A stretch of DNA of 64,000 nucleotides from Microbacterium sp. Leaf159 (GTDB taxonomy: Bacteria > Actinomycetota > Actinomycetes > Actinomycetales > Microbacteriaceae), in NCBI RefSeq assembly GCF_001423615.1, contig NZ_LMOU01000002.1, forward strand, positions 802,190 to 866,189, given 5' to 3'. The notes under the pieces were generated by a model. It ran no database searches and was not told the DNA's origin. It was given only the letters and a program-made list of their open reading frames with translations. Made by a program: the position numbers and the translations under genes. Shown one piece after another: positions 16,959-24,982 of the stretch (the first letter of the stretch is position 1; every line of letters starts with the position of its first letter).

Positions 16959-18661
16959 CGGGACTCCTTGCGGTGGGTGTCGGATGCGGCAGGGGTGGCG
17001 GCGATCGCGTCGGCGTCGTGGACGAGTCGCCCTTCGATCCAGGTCGAGGTGACTCTCGCCCGGTGCAGGTCGGGTGTCGCGAGACGGAACGGGTTCGGCT
17101 CGATCACGACGAGGTTGGCGAGATAGCCCGCGCGGATGCTGCCCGTGTCGTCATCACGTCGGTTCACGTACGCGGACCCGGACGTGTAGGCGGCGAGCGC
17201 GGTCTCGAGATCGAGTCGCTGATGCGCACCACCGAGCGGCGGACGCTCGGATCCCGGATACGCGCGGTTCACGGCGACGTGGATGGCGGCGAGCGGATCC
17301 GCGGTCGAGACGGGCCAGTCACTGCCCGCAGCCAGGCGCGCGCCCTCTCGGACGAGGTCGCCGAACGGGTACTGACGGTCCACCTGACCGTCCTGCAGGA
17401 ACGGGAGGGTGAGATCGTCGAGCTGGTCCTCATGCGTGGCCCAGAGCGCCTGGATGTTGGCGATCGCGTCGAGCGGCGCGAAGCGGGCGGTGTCGTCTGC
17501 GGCGACGACCTGGAGGTGCGCGAGATGGTGGCGGCCGTCGGTCTCGCCGTTGGCGTCGCGCGCCGCTTGCAGGGCATCGAGGGCCTCCCGCACCGCTCGG
17601 TCGCCGAGCGCGTGCATGTGCACCTGCTGCCCCGAGGCGTCGAGGGCCGCGACGTACTCGCGCAGCTTCGCCGGCTCGATGAAGCTCAGGCCGTGGTTGC
17701 ACGTGTCGTGACCCGCACCGTCGCGGTAGGGAGTGAGCATCGCCGCGGTCTGGTTCTCTGCGACGCCGTCGACCATGATCTTCGTGGTGCCGAGATCGAT
17801 CCGCCGGTCGGGATGCGCCGCAGCGGCACGCTCCCGCCGCTCGGTCATGCGCGCGACCTGGTCGATCCCTCCGTCGCGTGTCCACCACTGGGCGCCGACC
17901 ACATGCACGAGAAGTCGTCCTTCGGCGGCTGCGCGCTCGTACGCGGCGAGCGGATCGGCGATCCCGCCGGAGTCCGCACCGACCATGGCATCCTGCCACC
18001 CGGTGATGCCGAGGGCGATGAGTTCCTCCTGCGCGCGCAGCAGTCCCTGGTACGCGAGGTCGCCGGAGGTGGCGGGGCGCACGCCTGCGAAGAGGTCGCC
18101 GGCGCCCTCGTGAAAGGTTCCAGCCGGGAACCCGTCGGACTCGCGCACGATGCGTCCGTCAGCGGGATCGGGCGTCTGGGCTGTGATCCCCGCCTGCTCG
18201 ATCGCGGCGGTGCTCGCCCAGGTGCTGTGGTGGTCGCGGCTCTGGAGCAGTACCGGCCGCCCGCCCGTGGCCTCGTCGAGCAGACCGCGCGGCGGGTTGC
18301 CGCCGGCGAAGTGGTCCATGCTCCAGCCTCCGCCGAGGATCCACTCCTCCTCGGGGTTCGCCTCCGCGTAGGCACGGATGAGGGCTGCCGCCTGCGCCGC
18401 ATCCTCGGCATCCGTGAGGTTGCACTGCAGCAGTTCGATGCCTCCGCCGACCGGGTGGATGTGGGCGTCCTGGAAGCCGGGGCTGAGCAGCGCACCGTCC
18501 AGGTCGACTCGACTCGATGCGGGGATGGATTCCAGATCCACCTCGGACTCGTCGATGACCGCAGCGATCCGACCATCGCGCACGATGACCGCATGGCCCT
18601 CGAGCGGCGCACCGCTGCCGGTGAACACGAGACCTCCGTGGAAGACGAACTCGCTCGCCAT
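16955..18661 (-). CDS. YtcJ-type metal-dependent amidohydrolase (second paralog)
   Basis: A 568-residue amidohydrolase with HIH at 67-69 (PGFQDAHIHPVGGG), GGGWSMDHF, HMHALGDRAV and GSDWPVSTADPL. It has the same architecture as the enzyme at 10233. The ATG at 18661 has GGGAAGG about 6 nt upstream; an earlier in-frame start 14 codons out lacks a good site. It is the first gene of the minus-strand operon, ahead of its own importer, and a TTGACA/TACGTT promoter lies about 45-70 bp upstream. The enzyme is probably a cytoplasmic amidase, deformylase or lactamase; the substrate is unknown. Confidence 0.88.
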   Translation of the reverse strand: MASEFVFHGGLVFTGSGAPLEGHAVIVRDGRIAAVIDESEVDLESIPASSRVDLDGALLSPGFQDAHIHPVGGGIELLQCNLTDAEDAAQAAALIRAYAEANPEEEWILGGGWSMDHFAGGNPPRGLLDEATGGRPVLLQSRDHHSTWASTAAIEQAGITAQTPDPADGRIVRESDGFPAGTFHEGAGDLFAGVRPATSGDLAYQGLLRAQEELIALGITGWQDAMVGADSGGIADPLAAYERAAAEGRLLVHVVGAQWWTRDGGIDQVARMTERRERAAAAHPDRRIDLGTTKIMVDGVAENQTAAMLTPYRDGAGHDTCNHGLSFIEPAKLREYVAALDASGQQVHMHALGDRAVREALDALQAARDANGETDGRHHLAHLQVVAADDTARFAPLDAIANIQALWATHEDQLDDLTLPFLQDGQVDRQYPFGDLVREGARLAAGSDWPVSTADPLAAIHVAVNRAYPGSERPPLGGAHQRLDLETALAAYTSGSAYVNRRDDDTGSIRAGYLANLVVIEPNPFRLATPDLHRARVTSTWIEGRLVHDADAIAATPAASDTHRKESR

Positions 18662-18702
18662 AGTGGACCTTCCCTCATCGTCGATGCTGCTGGAACGCGA
18701 CA

Positions 18703-18731
18703 AACGTATCCTCGGTCATCTATGGTGTCAA
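18703..18731 (-). promoter_or_regulatory. Promoter of the minus-strand amidohydrolase/ABC operon
   Basis: Read on the minus strand, TTGACA (18731-18726) and TACGTT (18708-18703) are spaced by exactly 17 bp. The -35 box is consensus and lies inside a palindrome. The -10 hexamer is identical to the one proposed for the plus-strand operon. Confidence 0.65.
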
Positions 18732-18742
18732 CAGTGTTGTCA
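18726..18742. promoter_or_regulatory. Probable TetR operator (17-bp palindrome)
   Basis: TGTCAACAGTGTTGTCA is symmetric in seven of eight pairs around the central G. It covers the -35 box of the minus-strand operon and lies 80 bp before the divergent TetR gene, so it should let that repressor block RNA polymerase. Confidence 0.65.
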
Positions 18743-18822
18743 GAGGCGATGCGATTCTGTTGCGAACAGCGCGCGACCGCCCCACCGCATGGCACGATGG
18801 ATCAGAGAAGACCGGAGACCCG

Positions 18823-19479
18823 ATGGCGAACAAGGCATCCACGCGCGTGCGGCTCGACCGAGCGACGATCATCGACGCCGGCATGGAGCTCGCCGAGACG
18901 GGAGCCGCCTCCATCTCGGTGCGCGATCTCGGTGCGCATCTCGGCACCGACCCCACGGCGATCTATCGCCACTTCGCGAGCAAGGACGCGCTGATGGGCG
19001 CCCTCCTCGACGAACTCAACGGCCAGGCGGCGGCGAGCGTCGACCTCCCTGTCGAGGACTGGGCCGGGCGCCTGCGCATGCTCAGCAAAGCCACCCTCGC
19101 ATCGTTCACGCGCTACCCGGCCATCGGCGCGGAGGCGACGAGCCTCACCACCCATGGCCCGGGCGAGCTCGCCGCGATAGAACTCATGCTCGACGCCTTC
19201 CACCGGGCGGGGCTGCGCGGGCAGGAGCTCGTGCGCCACTACGCGCTGCTCGCATCGCACGTGCTCTCGGCCGCCGCGGGGATCGCCAGGGCGCGAGCGG
19301 ATCGCACTCACGACGCGGACGACAGCCCGTGGATCGATTCCCCCCTGCTCGCGGATCCGCGCCAGTTCCCTCTGATCGCCGAGAACAGCGCGCTCCTCTC
19401 CGACCTGCAGGATCGCGAGCTCTTCCTGCTGGGCGTCGACGTGATCATCGAGGCTGCGCGCGCCGCCGCCGCACGCTGA
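18823..19479 (+). CDS. TetR family transcriptional repressor
   Basis: A 218-residue regulator with a TetR helix-turn-helix (ATIIDAGMELAETGAASISV, RDLGAHLGTDPTAIYRHFASK). The C-terminal domain resembles the tetracycline-repressor C-terminal class. ATG at 18823 has CCGGAGA just upstream. It is divergent from the second amidohydrolase/ABC operon, and a palindrome covers that promoter, so it is the likely local repressor. It is followed after 94 bp by the FAD monooxygenase on the same strand, which has its own palindrome, so it is probably a separate unit. Confidence 0.85.
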   Translation: MANKASTRVRLDRATIIDAGMELAETGAASISVRDLGAHLGTDPTAIYRHFASKDALMGALLDELNGQAAASVDLPVEDWAGRLRMLSKATLASFTRYPAIGAEATSLTTHGPGELAAIELMLDAFHRAGLRGQELVRHYALLASHVLSAAAGIARARADRTHDADDSPWIDSPLLADPRQFPLIAENSALLSDLQDRELFLLGVDVIIEAARAAAAR

Positions 19480-19513
19480 GGACGTCGTCGATCTGACTCT
19501 TGCGCTGAATATG

Positions 19514-19528
19514 GTTTTGTGACAAAAC
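19514..19528. promoter_or_regulatory. Operator candidate before the FAD monooxygenase (15-bp palindrome)
   Basis: GTTTTGTGACAAAAC has perfect seven-base arms around one central base, 46 bp before the monooxygenase ATG. The MarR gene in the same unit is the most likely binder; the TetR encoded just upstream is the alternative. Confidence 0.6.
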
Positions 19529-19573
19529 TGTATTCGACACCGGCTCTCGATGGGCCGTGGACAGGAGAGATCG

Positions 19574-20830
19574 ATGAAGATCATCATCGTCGGCGCAGGC
19601 ATCGGCGGACTCGCCGCAGCGATCAGCCTGCACGAGGCCGGACTGCACGACGTCACCGTCTACGAACGAAGCACCGCGATCCGCGGGCTCGGCGTGGGCA
19701 TCAACCTGCTGCCGCACGCACTGCGCGAGCTGACGGAGCTCGGCATCGCCGACTCCATCGCCGAGCTGGGAGTCGAACCGCGCACGCTGGCGTACTACAA
19801 CCGCTTCGGGCAGCCGATCTGGCACGAGCCTCGCGGCCTCGACGCCGGCTACCGCTGGCCGCAGCTGTCGGTACACCGGGGGCGCCTGCAGCTCGCTCTC
19901 CGCGACCTTGCCGAGGCGCGCCTCGCCGAACCCATCCGCCTCGACCACCGCCTCGTTGCCGTCGCGAGCAACGACGACGGCACCGAGACGGCGACCTTCG
20001 CGACCGCCGACGGCACGGTCGAGGCCACTGCCGACGTGATCATCGGCGCCGACGGCATCCACTCCGCCCTGCGTGCTCTGCGCTACCCGGCCGAGGGTGC
20101 ACCACCCTGGGGAGGCCTCACGCTGTGGCGCGGGGTGACACGGATCCCGGCCTTCCTCGACGGGCGCACCATGATCATGGCCGGCGACGCCGACCAGAAG
20201 TTCGTCGCATACCCGCTCGCTCCGGCGGATGCCGACGGACGGATGCTGGTGAACTTCATCGCCGAACGCCGCGTCGGCGGCACGGGAGACGCCGATTGGA
20301 ACAGGGCCATCGACCCGGCCCCGATCGCCGAGCTCTTCCGCGACTGGAACTTCGACTGGCTCGACGTGCCGACCGCGATCGCGACCGCCGATGAGATCCT
20401 CGAATACCCCATGGTCGACCGCGACGCCCTGCCGCAGTGGACGTTCGGCCGCACGACCCTGCTGGGCGACGCCGCACACGCGATGTACCCGAACGGATCG
20501 AATGGCGGGTCCCAGGCGATCCTCGACGCCCGCACCCTCGCCTTCCACCTGGCGACGGCCCCGGGCATCGACGCGGGCCTCGCCGCCTACGAGCAGGCCC
20601 GACGCCCCGCGATGACCGCGCTGCTCGCCGGCACTCGGGCGACCGGGCCGGAGCGGGTCATGCAGCTCGCCCGGGAACGCGCACCTCAGGGGTTCTCCGA
20701 CATCGACGAGGTGATCCCGCATGCCGAGCGTGCGCAGATCGCGGCCGACTACAAGACCGCAGCCGGGTTCTTGCCCGAGATCCTCAACGACCGCCCCTCG
20801 CTCACGCCTCCCTCGGGTATCGCACGATGA
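19574..20830 (+). CDS. FAD-dependent monooxygenase (class A, PhzS/salicylate-hydroxylase-like)
   Basis: A 418-residue flavoprotein. The FAD-binding GAGIGG fingerprint is at residues 7-12 (IIIVGAGIGGLAAAISLHEAG), a GADGIHSALR motif follows in the middle, and LLGDAAHAMYPNGSNGG near residue 296 is the second FAD motif. Class A enzymes use NAD(P)H and O2 to hydroxylate or decarboxylate aromatic rings. GGAGAG precedes the ATG at 19574. The gene overlaps MarR by 4 bp. In this setting it probably oxidises an aromatic moiety released from the imported compound, but the substrate is an inference. Confidence 0.88.
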   Translation: MKIIIVGAGIGGLAAAISLHEAGLHDVTVYERSTAIRGLGVGINLLPHALRELTELGIADSIAELGVEPRTLAYYNRFGQPIWHEPRGLDAGYRWPQLSVHRGRLQLALRDLAEARLAEPIRLDHRLVAVASNDDGTETATFATADGTVEATADVIIGADGIHSALRALRYPAEGAPPWGGLTLWRGVTRIPAFLDGRTMIMAGDADQKFVAYPLAPADADGRMLVNFIAERRVGGTGDADWNRAIDPAPIAELFRDWNFDWLDVPTAIATADEILEYPMVDRDALPQWTFGRTTLLGDAAHAMYPNGSNGGSQAILDARTLAFHLATAPGIDAGLAAYEQARRPAMTALLAGTRATGPERVMQLARERAPQGFSDIDEVIPHAERAQIAADYKTAAGFLPEILNDRPSLTPPSGIAR

Positions 20831-21324
20831 GCGAGTTCGACGCTGCGCGCCTCGCCGCCGTCATCTCTCCGCTGCGACGGGCGCTGCTCGCCGCCACCCG
20901 CGCCGAGGCCCGACTGCCCGAACTGTCGGATGCGCAGATCGATGTGATCCGTGCGCTGCCCCGCGGAACCTCCCGCGGCCCGGCAGAGATCGCCGAGCGT
21001 CTGCGGCTGAGCAGGCCCACCGTGAGCAACCTCCTCACCGCGATGGAGGGCGACGGCCTCGTGGAGCGCACACCGGCACCGTCCGACGGACGCCGGGTGG
21101 TGGTGCGCGCGTCCGCCGCAGCGCTCGACCTGTTCGACCGCTTCGACGCCGCGAACTCCGCGCTCGTCGCTCAGGCGACGGCGCAGCTCCGCCACGACGA
21201 ACTCGCCGCGCTCGATGCCGCCCTTCCCGTCCTCGAACGACTCTGCACCCTGCTCGGCGGCGCTGACCCCGAGCAGCGGACCACCGCTGAGAGCCGCGCC
21301 ACCCTCCCGGAGAAGACACGATGA
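20827..21324 (+). CDS. MarR family transcriptional regulator
   Basis: A 165-residue regulator. The winged-helix core is visible as GPAEIAERLRLSRPTVSNLLTAMEGDGLVERTPAPSDGRRVVV, quoted here only by its ends GPAEIAERLRLS and SDGRRVVV. It lies between the FAD monooxygenase and the third DUF3237 gene with 4-bp overlaps on both sides, so it is made with the enzymes it most likely controls. MarR proteins usually respond to aromatic ligands, which fits the hydroxylase neighbour. Confidence 0.85.
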   Translation: MSEFDAARLAAVISPLRRALLAATRAEARLPELSDAQIDVIRALPRGTSRGPAEIAERLRLSRPTVSNLLTAMEGDGLVERTPAPSDGRRVVVRASAAALDLFDRFDAANSALVAQATAQLRHDELAALDAALPVLERLCTLLGGADPEQRTTAESRATLPEKTR

Positions 21325-21794
21325 CCCTGCACGATGCGCTCCCGCTGCCCACCTTCGAGTTCGCCTTCGACGTGACCGTCGATCTCGGTCCGCTCGAAGA
21401 CCACGGCGGCACGAGCGTCGGTCACCGTCGCGTCGTGCCGATCCTCGGCGGCCGCGTCACCGGCGCCGTCGACGCCGTGATCCTCCCCGGCGGCGCCGAC
21501 TGGCAGATCGTCCGCCCCGACGGCACGATCGAGATCGACGGACGCTACTCGGCGCGGACGAGCGACGGCGACCTGCTGCTGCTGCACGCGAAGGGACTCC
21601 GCACCGGCACTCCCGACGTGCTCGAGCAGCTGCGACGCGGCGAAGATGTCGACCCCGGCTCGTACTACTTCCGCACCACGGTGCAGATCGAGACAGCGGC
21701 GCCGGCGCTCGCCCACCTGCAGCGCTCGCTGTTCCTCTCGGCGGCTCAGCGGCAGGCGGATGCCGTGCGCTACCGCGCCTACCGGGTGGGCTGA
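21321..21794 (+). CDS. DUF3237 domain protein (third, diverged)
   Basis: A 157-residue paralog recognisable by TFEFAFDVTVDLG, ILGGRVTG, PGGADWQIVRPDG, YFRTTVQIET and a C-terminal RYRAYRV. The NRGY motif of the other two copies is replaced by HAKGLR, and GGGDW is GGADW, so it is the most diverged copy. It overlaps MarR by 4 bp and ends the FAD monooxygenase unit. The function is unknown. Confidence 0.75.
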   Translation: MTLHDALPLPTFEFAFDVTVDLGPLEDHGGTSVGHRRVVPILGGRVTGAVDAVILPGGADWQIVRPDGTIEIDGRYSARTSDGDLLLLHAKGLRTGTPDVLEQLRRGEDVDPGSYYFRTTVQIETAAPALAHLQRSLFLSAAQRQADAVRYRAYRVG

Positions 21795-21830
21795 GGCCAG
21801 CCGGTCGCCCGCACCGCGTACCCGCTCGGC

Positions 21831-23297
21831 TCAGAGCAATGCCCGCACCGAGGCGTATGCGTCGGCGACGTCGCGGGTGGGCCGGTCGTAGACCCGCACG
21901 GCACCGGCATCCCCGTCGTGTCTCGTCCACCCAGGGTCGCCCGTCGCGATGAAGGCGACGGCGGCGCCGTGCACGTCGTCGGCGAGTTCCTGCGGCGGAT
22001 TCGGCCCGGCGAGCGCCTCCATCGAGGGGCCGTCGAGGCAGTCGAAGAAGAACGGCACGTCGAGGCAGTGCTCCGCGAAGCCGAAGTGCCCCGAGGGCCA
22101 GGAGAAGCGGTAGAGCCAGGTGGGCGCATCGCCTCGCTCGGCAGCGATCCTCGGCACCGAGGTGCGGAACATCCGGTCGGTGAGCACGCGGCCGGCGAGA
22201 CGCGCCTTGCCGAGACGGACGACGTCGGCATTCGCGGCGAGATAGTCCGCGCGGATGCTCTTGGGCACCCCGAACCGATTCAGCAGCACCGCCTGCGGCA
22301 CCCACCGCAGCGCCTTCGCGGCCTTCCCAGCGAATGCCATGGTGAACTCGTCGTCGGTCGCTCCGATCACGAGCGGCTTGTCGGCGCCAGTGCCGGCGCG
22401 CAACGACTCGCGGGTCGGCCGCGGCACCAGGTCGCCGTCGATCGCCGGGCCGAGCGGCAGCCCCTCCTCGATCATCGTCGTCAGCGAGGAGGGGCCCAGC
22501 TGGGTCGCCTTCTTCTGCAGGGCGAGCACACGGTCCTCCGACAGCGTCGAGAGTCCGGCCACGGTCGGAGGCACCCCGCCCGATGCGGCGAGCGCCCGCC
22601 CGAACGCCTCGGCTCTCGGCGCAGCGACGTCTCCGAGCGCCCCCGAGATCGCGTAGACCCCGTGGAAGAGATGCTGAGCCTTCTGCATCCCGAGCAGAGT
22701 GAGCACCGCTCCGCCGCCCGCGGACTGTCCGGCGATCGTCACGCGCTCGGGGTCTCCGCCGAACGCGGCGATGTTCTGCTGGACCCATTCGAGTGCCAGC
22801 AGCCAGTCGCGCACTCCGCGGTTCGACGGCGCATCCTCGATCCAGCCGAAGCCGTCGAAGCCGAGCCGGTACGAGATCGACACGGTGACGACGCCGTCTC
22901 GGTTGAAGTTGCGGCCGTCGTACCAGGGGCTCGCGGGCGAGCCGGCGAAGTAGCCGCCGCCGTGGATCCACACGAGCACGGGAAGCCCAGCTGCGGTGGG
23001 GTCAGGGGTGAAGACGTTGACGTTCAGCGTCGAGTCACCCTCGACACTCGGCTCGGGGATCAGGGTCACACCGGGGTCGCCGCGCTGCGCGGTCGCGGCG
23101 AACTCGAGCGCGTCGAGCACGCCGCCCCACGGCGCCTTCGGCACCGGCGCCTGGAAACGCAGATCGCCGATCGGCTCCTCCGCGAACGGGATGCCGAGGA
23201 AGGCCGCCGACCGCGGCGCCCCCGTGCCACCCGTGGTCGGGCGCCAGCGCCCGCGAACCCGCCCCGCGGCGGTCTGCACTTCGATGTACTCGGTCAT
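21831..23297 (-). CDS. Type B carboxylesterase
   Basis: A 488-residue alpha/beta hydrolase with the oxyanion-hole HGGG (112-115), the nucleophile GQSAGGG with Ser192, and the characteristic start AAGRVRG...FLGIPFAEEPIGDLRF. The ATG at 23297 is only 5 nt after the MazF-like toxin stop, and the frame is open further upstream only by reading the toxin gene out of frame. A weak site (GTGAGAG) precedes it. It therefore belongs to the same transcript as the toxin-antitoxin pair. Cytoplasmic; substrates are esters of unknown kind. Confidence 0.88.
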   Translation of the reverse strand: MTEYIEVQTAAGRVRGRWRPTTGGTGAPRSAAFLGIPFAEEPIGDLRFQAPVPKAPWGGVLDALEFAATAQRGDPGVTLIPEPSVEGDSTLNVNVFTPDPTAAGLPVLVWIHGGGYFAGSPASPWYDGRNFNRDGVVTVSISYRLGFDGFGWIEDAPSNRGVRDWLLALEWVQQNIAAFGGDPERVTIAGQSAGGGAVLTLLGMQKAQHLFHGVYAISGALGDVAAPRAEAFGRALAASGGVPPTVAGLSTLSEDRVLALQKKATQLGPSSLTTMIEEGLPLGPAIDGDLVPRPTRESLRAGTGADKPLVIGATDDEFTMAFAGKAAKALRWVPQAVLLNRFGVPKSIRADYLAANADVVRLGKARLAGRVLTDRMFRTSVPRIAAERGDAPTWLYRFSWPSGHFGFAEHCLDVPFFFDCLDGPSMEALAGPNPPQELADDVHGAAVAFIATGDPGWTRHDGDAGAVRVYDRPTRDVADAYASVRALL

Positions 23298-23302
23298 GAC
23301 TC

Positions 23303-23647
23303 TCACACTCCCAGGACGAGACGGATGCCGGTGCTGATCTGCGCCATCAGATAGGGCGCGAGGTGGCCGGCTGGGTAGGCGTCGACGAATTCTCGGGTGA
23401 CCGGACCGATCTGAGCGACGTTCGCCACCGAGTCGCGATCGAGTCCTGACGCGGCGGCCGGCACCAGCACGTTGCCGGGAAAGCCCTCGAGAGCGGTGTT
23501 CGACGTGAGCGGCACGACGAGGACCGTGTTGATGTTCGTGTCGAGCAGCCAGTCCTCCTGCACCACGACGGACGGTCGCACTTTTGCGGGCTCCGAGCCG
23601 CGCGGAATCCCGAAGTCTACCCAGACGATGTCGCCGCGGCGGATCAC
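23303..23647 (-). CDS. MazF/PemK-type toxin (endoribonuclease)
   Basis: A 114-residue protein of the type II PemK/MazF family: RRGDIVWVDFG near the start, KVRPSVVVQ with the conserved RPxVV, VVPLTSN, then NVAQIGPV. MazF toxins cut mRNA at short sequences. The start is GTG, overlapping the antitoxin stop (GTGA), the normal antitoxin-first arrangement. Length and motifs look intact, so the pair may be active. Confidence 0.88.
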   Translation of the reverse strand: MIRRGDIVWVDFGIPRGSEPAKVRPSVVVQEDWLLDTNINTVLVVPLTSNTALEGFPGNVLVPAAASGLDRDSVANVAQIGPVTREFVDAYPAGHLAPYLMAQISTGIRLVLGV

Positions 23648-23889
23648 CAGTCGGAGTTCTCGCGCAGCCGCTGCTCGTTCGCACGAACGAACAGTTCATC
23701 CTCTGCATCGCTGCCTGCTTGTGCCAGGATCTGATTCCCGATCCGGGTCAGATCAGACGAGCCTTCCAGCTCATCGGCGAGACGGCGCCCTGCGAGCTGG
23801 AAGAACTCCGACCTGTTCATCCCGTGTCGCGCAGCTACACGTTCGAAACGTGCGAAGTCGCCGTCGGGTACCGAGATCGCCGTCTTCAT
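23644..23889 (-). CDS. Antitoxin of the MazEF-like pair (ribbon-helix-helix)
   Basis: An 81-residue protein from MKTAISVPDGDFARFE, the typical start of a ribbon-helix-helix antitoxin, followed by HGMNRSEFFQLAGRRL and an acidic toxin-binding tail. The ATG at 23889 is preferred over an in-frame ATG seven codons earlier because TATACT lies exactly 6 nt before it, so the mRNA is probably leaderless. It should neutralise the MazF-like toxin and repress the shared promoter. Confidence 0.85.
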   Translation of the reverse strand: MKTAISVPDGDFARFERVAARHGMNRSEFFQLAGRRLADELEGSSDLTRIGNQILAQAGSDAEDELFVRANEQRLRENSDW

Positions 23890-23895
23890 GGCAAG

Positions 23896-23913
23896 AGTAT
23901 AACTGGTCATACT
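23896..23913 (-). promoter_or_regulatory. Promoter and operator of the toxin-antitoxin/esterase unit
   Basis: On the minus strand TATACT (23901-23896) is the likely -10, 6 nt from the antitoxin ATG. It lies in an inverted repeat AGTAT-N8-ATACT spanning 23896-23913, well placed for autorepression by the antitoxin complex. Confidence 0.55.
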
Positions 23914-23965
23914 GCGAAAGTAGTCGGAGCATCCGACATTCGCGGATGCGCGGAAAGTGACCCGT

Positions 23966-24982
23966 TTACTCGCCGAGCTGCGTGACCTCGGCGTGCGGCA
24001 TCCGCTCGGTCATCACGCGTACCGCCTCGGGGTTGTCGTCGACGAGCACCGCGTCGCGGCCGAGAGCCGAGGCGACGGCGCCGGTCGTGCCGCTGCCGGC
24101 GAAGAGGTCGAGCACACGGTCGCCGGGGCGGCTCGAGGCGCGCACGATGCGCCGCAGGATGCCCTCAGGCTTCTGCGTCGGGTATCCCGTCTTCTCACGC
24201 CCGGTCGTCGGCACGATCGTGTGCCACCACACGTCGGTGGGCAGTTTGCCGCGGGCGGCCTTCTCGGCCGTGACCAGACCCGGAGCCATGTACGGCTCGC
24301 GGTCGATGTCGTCGGCATTGAACACGTACTCGCGCGGGTTCTTGACGTAGACGAGGATCGTGTCGTGCTTGGTGGGCCAGCGGCGACGCGACTTGGCCCC
24401 GTAGTCGTAGGCCCAGATGAGCTCGTTGAGGAAGCAGTCGCGGCCGAACACCGCATCGAGCATGACCTTGGCGTAGTGCGCCTCGCGGTAGTCGAGGTGA
24501 AGGTACAGCGTGCCGTCGTCGGCGAGCAGCCGCCATGCCTCCTCGAGCCGGGGCATCAGGAAGGCGCCGTAGTCGTCGAAGCGGTCGTCGTAGGTGCGCA
24601 GCATCCCGCGCACCCGCTCGTACGCGTGGCCGTGGAACCCGTGCCGCACCTCGGAGGGCGCCGTCGGTGCTTCCGTATTCAGCACGACAGGGGCTGCCGT
24701 GACATCCGATCCGCGGGATTCCGGGTCTTCGACCCCCTCGGCATCAGCCTCGTGCTGAGTTGTGACCGTCCGCCGGGCGGTGACGACCTGCCGCTCCTGC
24801 GCGCGACCCGTATTGAACGGCGGATCGAGGTAGACGAGCGTGAACGACGCAGACGGAAGGGTCGCCGCTGCGGCGAGATTGTCGCCCTGGAGGATCGAGA
24901 CATCACCGCGGATGACGGGGGCAGGATCAACGGGAGCGGGATCCTCCGGCGCAGCTTCCGGCGCAGGCGCGGGGTCGGTCAC
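23966..24982 (-). CDS. Site-specific DNA methyltransferase, beta class (orphan)
   Basis: A 338-residue DNA methyltransferase. The catalytic motif IV is DPPF (53-56) in LVYLDPPFNTGR, and the S-adenosylmethionine motif DLFAGSGTTG comes near the C-terminus, the order of the beta class (N6-adenine or N4-cytosine). TKHDTILVYVKN and GYPTQKPEGIL are also typical. A Pro/Ala-rich N-terminal tail and a low-complexity insert of about 50 residues follow the catalytic motif. The GTG start overlaps the lipoate-ligase stop (GTGA). No restriction endonuclease lies nearby, so it looks like an orphan, perhaps regulatory, enzyme. Target site unknown. Confidence 0.88.
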   Translation of the reverse strand: MTDPAPAPEAAPEDPAPVDPAPVIRGDVSILQGDNLAAAATLPSASFTLVYLDPPFNTGRAQERQVVTARRTVTTQHEADAEGVEDPESRGSDVTAAPVVLNTEAPTAPSEVRHGFHGHAYERVRGMLRTYDDRFDDYGAFLMPRLEEAWRLLADDGTLYLHLDYREAHYAKVMLDAVFGRDCFLNELIWAYDYGAKSRRRWPTKHDTILVYVKNPREYVFNADDIDREPYMAPGLVTAEKAARGKLPTDVWWHTIVPTTGREKTGYPTQKPEGILRRIVRASSRPGDRVLDLFAGSGTTGAVASALGRDAVLVDDNPEAVRVMTERMPHAEVTQLGE

